Source: CAZUZD01 sp964624465 (GTDB taxonomy: Bacteria; Planctomycetota; Planctomycetia; Isosphaerales; Isosphaeraceae). Taken from it: a stretch of DNA of 5,375 nucleotides. A program made the translations under genes and the position numbers. Below, piece by piece: positions 1 through 4,492 of this stretch. The stretch spans positions 1 to 5,375 of the forward strand of contig CAZUZD010000399.1 of the NCBI GenBank assembly GCA_964624465.1. Direction: 5' to 3'. The notes under the pieces are model-generated. The model was not told the DNA's origin and did no database searches. It saw only the letters and a program-made list of their open reading frames with translations. Numbering within the stretch: the stretch's first letter is position 1; every line of letters begins with the position of its first letter.

Positions 1-1
1 C

Positions 2-757
2 GCCGCGACCCCGGCCGCTCCCGCGCCGGCCGAGCCGATGCCCGCGGCGCCGACGCCAGCCGCGGCCGGCTGGGGCACGCTCAAGGGGCGGATCGTCTTC
101 GCCGGCGACGTGCCCGAGCTGGCGCCGCTGGTGCCGGCGGGGGCCGAGGCGGCGAAGTTCAAGGACGCCGAGATCTGCACGGCCGCCGGCGCCGTCCCGT
201 CGGAGAAGCTGGTCGTCGACCCGGCCACCAGGGGCGTGCGCTGGGCCCTGGTCTACCTGCCGAAGCCGACGGCGGTGAACCCCGAGGCGAAGTCGCGGGC
301 GCTGGCCAGCCCGGTCGAGTTCGACCAGAAGAACTGCGCCTTCGTGCCGCACGTGCTGGCCGTCATGCAGGGCAACACGGTCCGGCTCCGCTCCAGCGAC
401 AAGGCCGGCCACAACATCCACCTCCTGCTCAAGAACACGAACTTCAACCAGGGCCTGCAGGCCGGCAGCACCACGCCGCTGGAGATCAAGGCGGCCGACA
501 ACCGCCCGATGCCGGTGGTCTGCGACATCCACCCCTGGATGAAGGGGTACTGGCTCACGCTCGACAACCCGTACTTCGTCGTGACCAACGCCCAGGGCGA
601 GTTCGAGCTGAAAGACGTGCCGGCCGGCCCCCAGAAGGTCGTCGTCTGGACCGAGGCGACCAACCTGCTCACGCCCGCCACCGGCGAGGAGCTCGTCATC
701 GAGGCCGGCGGCACCACCAGCCGCGACTTCACGGTCGAGGCCGGCAAGGTCAAGTGA
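2..757 (+). CDS. Secreted cupredoxin-like protein with C-terminal carboxypeptidase-regulatory-like domain (5' partial)
   Basis: The reading frame is open from the window edge, so the start lies upstream. The ATG at 38 sits inside an Ala/Pro-rich stretch that matches the post-signal-peptide linker of the full-length paralogue at 2276-3127, so it is probably not the true start. Numbering from that ATG, a G-W-G-T-x-K-G-R strand (11-18) opens a beta-rich cupredoxin-like domain. Candidate copper ligands are H125 (in AGHNIH) and C162, H165 and M168 (in CDIHPWMKG). C47 and C100 are also conserved in the paralogue. Residues about 178-238 (FVVTNAQGEFELKDVPAG and onward) look like a carboxypeptidase-regulatory-like beta sandwich. 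Family knowledge suggests an exported metal-binding or electron-transfer protein; copper binding is inferred, not shown. The H-x2-M spacing is shorter than in plastocyanin. It is followed after 77 bases by an amidohydrolase gene. Confidence 0.8.
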   Translation, partial: AATPAAPAPAEPMPAAPTPAAAGWGTLKGRIVFAGDVPELAPLVPAGAEAAKFKDAEICTAAGAVPSEKLVVDPATRGVRWALVYLPKPTAVNPEAKSRALASPVEFDQKNCAFVPHVLAVMQGNTVRLRSSDKAGHNIHLLLKNTNFNQGLQAGSTTPLEIKAADNRPMPVVCDIHPWMKGYWLTLDNPYFVVTNAQGEFELKDVPAGPQKVVVWTEATNLLTPATGEELVIEAGGTTSRDFTVEAGKVK

Positions 758-824
758 CCGGCCCCTGCTGGTGGAATCGCGGCCGGTTCCTCCGAGGAAG
801 TTGACGGACCCGTCCTGGTTCAGG
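757..824. promoter_or_regulatory. Cluster of four short inverted repeats in the gap before the amidohydrolase gene
   Basis: Four perfect inverted repeats follow one another. ACCGGCC at 757-763 pairs with GGCCGGT at 781-787. TTCCTC-c-GAGGAA spans 787-799. GACGG-ac-CCGTC spans 803-814. CCTG-gtt-CAGG spans 814-824. The first could end transcription of the upstream gene, although no T-tract follows it. The 13-base palindrome could be an operator. TTGACG at 801-806 resembles a -35 box, but no good -10 lies 16-18 bases after it. Any regulatory role is inference, because short hairpins are common in GC-rich DNA. Confidence 0.3.
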
Positions 825-834
825 AACTCACGAC

Positions 835-2106
835 ATGCGAAGCCGCCTGGGGTTCTGGTTCGGGATCGCTCTGGCCGTCACCACGGCGGTGCGGGCCGAG
901 GACGCGATCCTGCTGAAGCCCGACCGCGTCTACGACGGCACGGCCGACGCCCCCCGCGCGGGCTGGGCCGTGCTGGTGCAGGGGAACCGGATCGCGGCGG
1001 TGGGGCCGGTCGGCGAGCTGGCGGTCCCGGCCGGGGCCCGGGTGATCGACCTGCCGGGCACGACGCTGTTGCCGGGCCTGATCGAGGCCCACTCGCACCT
1101 GCTGCTGCACCCGTATGACGAGACGCCCTGGGATGATCAGGTCCTCAAGGAGCCCCTGGCCGAGCGGATCGCGCGGGCGACGGTCCACGCGCGGTCCGAC
1201 CTGCTGAGCGGCTTCACGACCCTGCGCGACCTGGGCACCGAGGGCGCCGGGTTCGCCGACGTCGGGATCAAGTCGGCGATCGAGAAGGGGATCATCCCCG
1301 GGCCCCGCCTGCTGGTGACCACCCGCGCCATCGTGGCCACCGGCAGCTACGCGCCCCGGGCCTTCGCCCCCGAGCACGCCATTCCCCAGGGCGCCGAGGA
1401 GGCCAGCGGCGACGACCTCCGCCGGGTCGTCCGCGCCCAGATCCGCGCCGGGGCCGACTGGATCAAGGTCTACGCCGACACGCCCCACGGCGCCGGCCCG
1501 GGGGCCAAGCCCGCGTTCTCGCTGGCGGAGCTGCAACTGATCGTCGCCACGGCGCGGGACGCCGGCGTGTCGGTGGTGGCCCATGCGCAGTCGAAGGAGG
1601 GGATGCTCCGGGCCGTGCAGGCGGGGGTGGCGACGATCGAGCACGGCGACGGCGGCGACGCCGAGGTCTTCCGCCTGATGGCCCAGAAGGGGGTCGGGTT
1701 CTGCCCCACGCTGGCCGCCGTCGAGGCCTACGCGAAGTACTTCGGCGACGCCGACCCCGGCAGCGCCGGCGGCTCGCGGCTCAAGGCCAAGCGCGAGAGC
1801 TTCCGGCTGGCCCGCGAGGCCGGCGTGTGGATCGTCAACGGCAGCGACCTCGGCGTGTTCCGCCACGGCGACGGGGCCCGCGAGCTGGAGCTGCTCGTCG
1901 AGCACGGCCTGAGCCCGACCCAGGCCCTCCAGGCCGCCACCACCGTGGCCGCGAAGGCCCTGCACCTGGACGCGAAGCTGGGCGCCGTGACGCCAGGGCT
2001 GCTGGCCGACCTGATCGCCGTCGAGGGGGACCCGACGCAGTCGATCGGCGCCCTGCGGAAGGTCCAGCTCGTGATGAAGGACGGCATTCTCTACAAGCAG
2101 CCCTGA
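835..2106 (+). CDS. Secreted metal-dependent amidohydrolase (imidazolonepropionase/prolidase-like)
   Basis: This 423-residue protein is an amidohydrolase-superfamily TIM-barrel hydrolase, probably cutting an amide, cyclic or peptide bond; the substrate cannot be told from sequence. All expected metal-site positions are visible: H86 and H88 (EAHSH after LLPGLI), K211 as the likely carboxylated bridging lysine (DWIKVYAD), H250 (VVAHAQ), H270 (IEHGD) and D338 (NGSDLG). The small N-terminal beta domain (about 25-75) and the C-terminal GAVTPGLLADLIAVEGDP segment are typical of imidazolonepropionase-like and Xaa-Pro dipeptidase members. Residues 1-21 look like a signal peptide with cleavage near VRA/ED, so it probably acts outside the cytoplasm. 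The ATG at 835 is favoured by AGGA at 822-825, nine bases upstream, and by the signal peptide. It lies between two cupredoxin-like paralogues. Length and motifs are complete, with no sign of decay. Confidence 0.9.
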   Translation: MRSRLGFWFGIALAVTTAVRAEDAILLKPDRVYDGTADAPRAGWAVLVQGNRIAAVGPVGELAVPAGARVIDLPGTTLLPGLIEAHSHLLLHPYDETPWDDQVLKEPLAERIARATVHARSDLLSGFTTLRDLGTEGAGFADVGIKSAIEKGIIPGPRLLVTTRAIVATGSYAPRAFAPEHAIPQGAEEASGDDLRRVVRAQIRAGADWIKVYADTPHGAGPGAKPAFSLAELQLIVATARDAGVSVVAHAQSKEGMLRAVQAGVATIEHGDGGDAEVFRLMAQKGVGFCPTLAAVEAYAKYFGDADPGSAGGSRLKAKRESFRLAREAGVWIVNGSDLGVFRHGDGARELELLVEHGLSPTQALQAATTVAAKALHLDAKLGAVTPGLLADLIAVEGDPTQSIGALRKVQLVMKDGILYKQP

Positions 2107-2124
2107 GGACGACGGCCTCCGGGG

Positions 2125-2145
2125 CCGGGGGATCGGTTCCCCTGG
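2125..2145 (+). terminator. Possible hairpin terminator after the amidohydrolase gene
   Basis: CCGGGGGA at 2125-2132 pairs with TCCCCTGG at 2138-2145 around a TCGGT loop, giving eight pairs including one G-U. It lies 19 bases after the amidohydrolase stop codon, where a terminator is expected. No T-tract follows, so this is not a classical intrinsic terminator. It could instead stabilise the 3' end of the transcript. Confidence 0.35.
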
Positions 2146-2157
2146 GCTAGCCGGGCC

Positions 2158-2166
2158 TGGTAAGAT
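2158..2166 (+). promoter_or_regulatory. Possible extended -10 promoter element for the second cupredoxin-like gene
   Basis: TG-G-TAAGAT (TG at 2158-2159, hexamer at 2161-2166) fits an extended -10 element, which can work without a strong -35 box. No convincing -35 is seen; the best positioned bases, near 2137-2142, match poorly. A start near 2173 would give a leader of about 100 bases containing the hairpin at 2191-2215. The GC-rich surroundings make this AT-containing hexamer stand out, but one short motif is weak evidence. Confidence 0.3.
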
Positions 2167-2190
2167 CGTGAGTCGGCGCGGTGCCGCCCC

Positions 2191-2215
2191 GGCGGCCGAT
2201 TGCGATCGCGCCGCC
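2191..2215 (+). other. Stable hairpin in the leader of the second cupredoxin-like gene
   Basis: GGCGGC (2191-2196) and CGAT (2197-2200) pair with ATCG (2205-2208) and GCCGCC (2210-2215) around a TGCG loop. The stem has ten pairs with one bulged C at 2209, and it contains the palindrome GCGATCGC at 2202-2209. It sits about 60 bases before the start codon, too far to cover the ribosome binding site directly. Its role is unknown; mRNA stability or regulator binding are possible. Confidence 0.3.
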
Positions 2216-2275
2216 CGCCCGGATGAGCCCGCCTCTCTCCCCATTTTGGCCTGTTAACACGAGGTCGCATCGCTG

Positions 2276-3127
2276 ATGAAGCGTGTCAACCCGCTGCTGT
2301 CGCGTGCCGGCGCCGCCGGCGCCACCGTGCTGGGCGTCGTGGCCCTGGGCCTGCTGAACGCCAGCCCCAGCCCCGCCACCGCCGGCTCGCCCGCCACCGC
2401 CCCGGCCCCGGCCCCGACGGCCGCCGCGCCGCAGGCCGGCTTCGGCACCATCAAGGGCCGGCTGGTCTGGGGCGGCGCCGAGGCGCCCAAGCGCAAGGAG
2501 ATCACCGACAACAAGAAGAAGGACCCCGAGGTCTGCGCCAAGGTCCCGCTCTTCGACACCGACCTGGTCGTCGACGAGAAGACCAAGGGCGTCGGCCAGG
2601 CCTTCGCCTTCCTGCCCAGCCCCAAGGGCAAGAACCCCGAGGCCGAGAAGGCCCTGCTCAAGGCGAGCCCCGAGGTCGTGATCGACCAGGTCAACTGCGA
2701 GTACGTGCCCTACAGCACCGCCGCGCACAAGGACCAGACGATCAACTTCAAGTCCAGCGACCCGGCCGGCCACAACGTCCACTACACCGGCTTCACCAAC
2801 AACGCCAACTTCGCCCTCGGCCCCAACGGCAGCTCCAAGAAGAAGCTCGTCGCCGAGAAGCGCCCGGTGAACCTGACCTGCGACATCCACCCCTGGATGA
2901 AGGGCAACCTCATGGTCTTCGACCACCCGTTCTTCGCCGTCACCGGCGCGGACGGCTCGTTCGAGATCAAGGGCGTGCCCGCCGGCAAGCAGAACCTGAT
3001 CGTCTGGCAGCGCAAGGCCGGCTACGTCACCGAGGGCGGCTCGAAGGGCCTCGAGGTCACCGTCAAGGCCGGCGACGTCATCGACCTGGGCGAGATCAAG
3101 CTCGACCCGACCAAGATCAAGAACTGA
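2276..3127 (+). CDS. Secreted cupredoxin-like protein with carboxypeptidase-regulatory-like domain, full-length paralogue
   Basis: This 283-residue protein is complete. Residues 1-29 form a signal peptide with a basic start (MKR) and a hydrophobic core (VLGVVALGLL). An Ala/Pro/Thr linker follows (about 30-54), then G-F-G-T-I-K-G-R at 55-62, matching the G-W-G-T-L-K-G-R of the gene at 2-757. Candidate copper ligands are H166 (AGHNVH), C202, H205 and M208 (CDIHPWMKG). C87 and C141 are shared with the paralogue. Residues about 218-278 form a carboxypeptidase-regulatory-like beta sandwich (FAVTGADGSFEIKGVPAGKQ). The protein is rich in lysine, with K-K clusters at 80-82 and 188-190. The start is supported by GAGG at 2261-2264, 11 bases upstream, and by the signal peptide. 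A periplasmic or surface metal-binding or redox role is likely from the family but unproven. A strong hairpin follows 18 bases after the stop. Confidence 0.85.
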   Translation: MKRVNPLLSRAGAAGATVLGVVALGLLNASPSPATAGSPATAPAPAPTAAAPQAGFGTIKGRLVWGGAEAPKRKEITDNKKKDPEVCAKVPLFDTDLVVDEKTKGVGQAFAFLPSPKGKNPEAEKALLKASPEVVIDQVNCEYVPYSTAAHKDQTINFKSSDPAGHNVHYTGFTNNANFALGPNGSSKKKLVAEKRPVNLTCDIHPWMKGNLMVFDHPFFAVTGADGSFEIKGVPAGKQNLIVWQRKAGYVTEGGSKGLEVTVKAGDVIDLGEIKLDPTKIKN

Positions 3128-3145
3128 CCCACTCCACCGCTCCCT

Positions 3146-3196
3146 CACGACGCCCCGCCGGCCCCCCCATCATCGGGGGGCCGTCGGGTCGTTGTG
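3146..3196 (+). terminator. Long hairpin, probable terminator of the second cupredoxin-like gene
   Basis: Arms at 3146-3167 and 3175-3196 pair at 20 of 22 positions, including one G-U pair; the mismatches are 3153/3189 and 3158/3184. The seven-base loop is CATCATC at 3168-3174. The inner eight pairs are GGCCCCCC with GGGGGGCC. It begins 18 bases after the cupredoxin stop codon. There is no T-tract, so termination would rely on the very strong stem or on Rho. It covers the GTG at 3194 and the TTG at 3192, which argues against those being the start of the next gene. Confidence 0.5.
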
Positions 3197-3225
3197 CGCC
3201 GGAGCCAGACGATCGAGGTCCCGTC

Positions 3226-3231
3226 GGGGAG
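3226..3231 (+). promoter_or_regulatory. Ribosome binding site deciding the SprT-like start
   Basis: GGGGAG at 3226-3231 stands 10 bases before the ATG at 3242 and only one base before the ATG at 3233. The spacing favours 3242. The protein from there begins MDPEELVAIARREL, a normal amphipathic opening for this family. Confidence 0.5.
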
Positions 3232-3241
3232 CATGCCGGGG

Positions 3242-3862
3242 ATGGATCCTGAGGAGCTGGTGGCGATCGCGCGCCGGGAACTGGCGGCGCAGGGGCTGCA
3301 CGGCTGGACGTTCGTGCTGGCGCGGACCAAGCGCCGGCTGGGGGCGTGCAAGTACCGGCTCCAGCAGATCGAGGTGGCCGAGGCCTACGCCCGGCTGAGC
3401 CCGCGGGAGTCGGTGCTCGACACGCTGCGGCACGAGATCGCCCACGCCCTGGCCGGGCCGGGCGCCGGCCACGGGCCGGCCTGGCAGCGGATCGCCGCCC
3501 GCCTGGGGGCCACGCCGCGCGCCTGCGACACCTCGACCGAGACGGTGACGCTCCCGGGCGACTGGCAGGCGGTCTGCCCGGCGTGCGGCCGGACCCTGCA
3601 CCTGTACCGCCGCCCCGCCAGCCTGACCGGCTACCGCTGCCGCTGCCCGGCCCGCGCGGGCCTGACCTTCGCCTACCAGGGCGACCCCGCCCGCGCGCCC
3701 GTGGTGCCGCTGACGATCGAGGCCGCCGCCACCTGGGAGGCGACCTGCGGCGGCTGCGGCCGCGTGCACCTCCGCCAGCGCCGCCCCAAGGCCGGCGTCT
3801 GGCGCTGCAAGTGCCCCCACCGCTCCGAGATCGTCTGGCGCCCGCGGTCGCGACCCGGATGA
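3242..3862 (+). CDS. SprT-like zinc metallopeptidase with two tandem zinc-ribbon-like modules
   Basis: From the ATG at 3242 this is a 206-residue cytoplasmic protein with no signal peptide. Residues 1-90 form a SprT-like peptidase domain: the catalytic motif is H64-E65-I-A-H68, with H77 in GAGHGPAW as the likely third zinc ligand. The helix preceding it (about 54-63, PRESVLDTLR) and the G-W-T-F and R-R-L-G-A-C segments near 21-36 fit the family. Two ribbon-like modules follow: C112-x2-C115 with C133-x-C135, then C169-x2-C172 with C189-x-C191. They resemble each other (CPACGR...YRCRCP and CGGCGR...WRCKCP), suggesting an internal duplication. Related SprT/Spartan proteins act on DNA-protein cross-links or other substrates; the bacterial role is poorly defined, so function is inferred only as zinc protease. 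Longer starts at 3194 (GTG) or 3233 (ATG) are possible but less likely. Its stop overlaps the next start as ATGA. Confidence 0.85.
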   Translation: MDPEELVAIARRELAAQGLHGWTFVLARTKRRLGACKYRLQQIEVAEAYARLSPRESVLDTLRHEIAHALAGPGAGHGPAWQRIAARLGATPRACDTSTETVTLPGDWQAVCPACGRTLHLYRRPASLTGYRCRCPARAGLTFAYQGDPARAPVVPLTIEAAATWEATCGGCGRVHLRQRRPKAGVWRCKCPHRSEIVWRPRSRPG

Positions 3863-4053
3863 CCCGCCCTGACCCTCGACTGAGCCGCCGCCACGCCCTG
3901 GCCCGGCTGCTGGGGCGGCTGGGCACTCTGGGCCTGCTGCTGGGCCTGGGCGGCCTCGCCCTCGGGGGCCTGGGCCTCGCCCGGGGCCTGACGCTGGCGG
4001 CTGCCTCGTCTCTGGTCCTGATCCTGGGCCGTCGCCTCGCCGCCCGCCCGTGA
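3859..4053 (+). CDS. Small membrane protein of unknown function, coupled to the SprT-like gene
   Basis: The start ATG at 3859-3861 overlaps the TGA of the peptidase gene at 3860-3862, a classic arrangement for translational coupling. The 64-residue product has a basic start (residues 1-20, with six arginines) followed by a Leu/Gly-rich hydrophobic stretch. This can be read as two membrane helices, about 21-40 and 44-57, separated by A-R-G, and it ends in a basic tail (GRRLAARP). An N-in, C-in hairpin would follow the positive-inside rule. I do not recognise a family. The low-complexity Leu/Gly content means hydrophobicity could arise from GC-rich DNA by chance, but the exact overlap and complete frame favour a real gene. 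Confidence 0.55.
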   Translation: MTRPDPRLSRRHALARLLGRLGTLGLLLGLGGLALGGLGLARGLTLAAASSLVLILGRRLAARP

Positions 4054-4069
4054 CCCGGTCGCAGCGCCC

Positions 4070-4096
4070 CCAGGTGGCCCACCCCTGGCACTTTTT
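4070..4096 (+). terminator. Possible intrinsic terminator of the SprT-like/small membrane gene unit
   Basis: CCAGG at 4070-4074 pairs with CCTGG at 4084-4088, and a run of five T (4092-4096) follows after three bases. It lies 16 bases past the stop of the small membrane gene, where a terminator would be expected. The five-pair stem is short and the loop is nine bases, so the call is tentative. Confidence 0.35.
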
Positions 4097-4107
4097 GCCC
4101 AATTCGG

Positions 4108-4122
4108 TGGCAGGAACTGCCA
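4108..4122. promoter_or_regulatory. Inverted repeat, possible upstream activator site for the sigma-54 promoter
   Basis: TGGCAG-gaa-CTGCCA is a perfect six-base inverted repeat with a three-base spacer. Its centre is about 87 bases before the predicted sigma-54 start site near 4202, within the range where enhancer-binding activators usually bind. No specific activator is recognised, so this is a positional inference. Confidence 0.25.
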
Positions 4123-4175
4123 GCCGCGGGGGCTGCCTCCTTGCCGTGGAGCCGTTGTTGACGAAAAATTGGACA

Positions 4176-4191
4176 TGGCACCGGGTTTGCC
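4176..4191 (+). promoter_or_regulatory. Sigma-54 (-24/-12) promoter candidate
   Basis: TGGCACC-gggt-TTGCC matches the sigma-54 consensus TGGCACG-N4-TTGCW except at the G after TGGCAC and the last base. The invariant GG (4177-4178) and GC (4189-4190) are exactly ten bases apart, as required. The predicted start is near 4202. The only downstream gene on this strand is the one at 4493, which would have a leader of about 290 bases. A sigma-54 promoter would need an ATP-dependent enhancer-binding activator, not seen in this window. Confidence 0.55.
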
Positions 4192-4285
4192 CCCGGTCGG
4201 CTTCACCCGTCCTTCACACTCCCATCCCCCTCCAGGCCACCCGCCGCCGGTCCGCCGCGGACCCCTCTGCACCGCGCAGTATTCG

Positions 4286-4311
4286 ATTTTCCAATAGTGC
4301 TTCATTTTCCA
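4286..4311. repeat. Direct repeat of ATTTTCCA, 18-base period
   Basis: ATTTTCCA occurs at 4286-4293 and again at 4304-4311, 18 bases apart, inside the only AT-richer patch of the control region. It lies just before the possible promoter at 4319-4347. Paired regulator sites are possible, but the repeat is short. Confidence 0.25.
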
Positions 4312-4318
4312 GTTCCTG

Positions 4319-4347
4319 TTGCCGGATAGAAGCCGGGGGCTCATAAC
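4319..4347 (+). promoter_or_regulatory. Possible sigma-70-type promoter for the TPR/beta-propeller-type gene
   Basis: TTGCCG (4319-4324) and CATAAC (4342-4347) are separated by 17 bases and each matches four of six consensus positions. A start near 4354 would give a leader of about 139 bases containing the three hairpins. The match is moderate and chance is a real possibility. Confidence 0.28.
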
Positions 4348-4360
4348 GGTGGAGCTGGAT

Positions 4361-4430
4361 CTCTCCGCGGCGCGGGGAGGTCGGGCTCCTGGGCCGGTGA
4401 TGGAGCCCGGGGTGGCCCCTTCGCGGGGGC
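4361..4430 (+). other. Three consecutive hairpins in the leader of the TPR/beta-propeller-type gene
   Basis: CTCTCCGC (4361-4368) pairs with GCGGGGAG (4372-4379), with one T-G pair. CGGGCTCC (4382-4389) pairs perfectly with GGAGCCCG (4402-4409). GCCCC (4415-4419) pairs with GGGGC (4426-4430). All lie between the promoter candidates and the ribosome binding site. They could affect mRNA stability or elongation. High GC content makes such stems common, so function is uncertain. Confidence 0.3.
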
Positions 4431-4475
4431 GAGCCGACCGGCGTGGCGGGGCGATCCAGACCGATCCGTTCCGGC

Positions 4476-4482
4476 AGGGAGG
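4476..4482 (+). promoter_or_regulatory. Ribosome binding site deciding the start at 4493
   Basis: AGGGAGG lies 10 bases before the ATG at 4493. An in-frame ATG at 4400 lacks such a site and would add about 31 residues in front of the signal peptide, so 4493 is preferred. Confidence 0.6.
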
Positions 4483-4492
4483 TGTCCGAGCC

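Larger units (their letters stand above)
4054..4492. other. 439-base non-coding control region
   Basis: No convincing gene lies here. Open frames in this stretch have no ribosome binding site and no recognisable protein features. It contains a possible terminator (4070-4096), an inverted repeat (4108-4122), a near-consensus sigma-54 promoter (4176-4191), a perfect inverted repeat GGTCCGC-c-GCGGACC (4249-4263), an AT-richer island with a direct repeat (4281-4320), a possible sigma-70-type promoter (4319-4347) and three leader hairpins (4361-4430). CGATCC also occurs twice, at 4452-4457 and 4462-4467. Its length and content suggest it controls the gene at 4493. Confidence 0.6.

Noticed and set aside
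38..40. ATG at 38 as true start of the first cupredoxin-like gene
   Set aside because: The frame stays open to the window edge with the same Ala/Pro linker as the paralogue. Starting here would remove the signal peptide.
820..2244. Long open frame on the - strand opposite the amidohydrolase gene (474 codons)
   Set aside because: Its product is low-complexity Gly/Ala/Arg-rich sequence with no domain, while the + strand protein has all metal-site motifs. Long antisense frames are expected in GC-rich codon usage.
2147..3148. - strand open frame opposite the second cupredoxin-like gene
   Set aside because: Shadow of the real gene, with Gly/Ala/Val-rich low-complexity translation and no domain.
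3194..3241. Longer start for the SprT-like gene at the GTG at 3194
   Set aside because: It lies inside the terminator-like hairpin, has no ribosome binding site, and adds residues not typical of the family.
4086..4098. TGGCAC followed by TTTTTGC as a second sigma-54 promoter
   Set aside because: GG and GC are only eight bases apart rather than the required ten, so it cannot be a normal -24/-12 element. The T-run fits a terminator better.
4050..4346. + strand frame of 98 codons beginning with GTG in the control region
   Set aside because: No ribosome binding site, no family-like features, and it overlaps the terminator and promoter candidates.
4400..4492. Upstream in-frame ATG at 4400 for the TPR gene
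   Set aside because: It would place about 31 charged residues before an otherwise clear signal peptide, and it lacks the AGGGAGG site seen before 4493.
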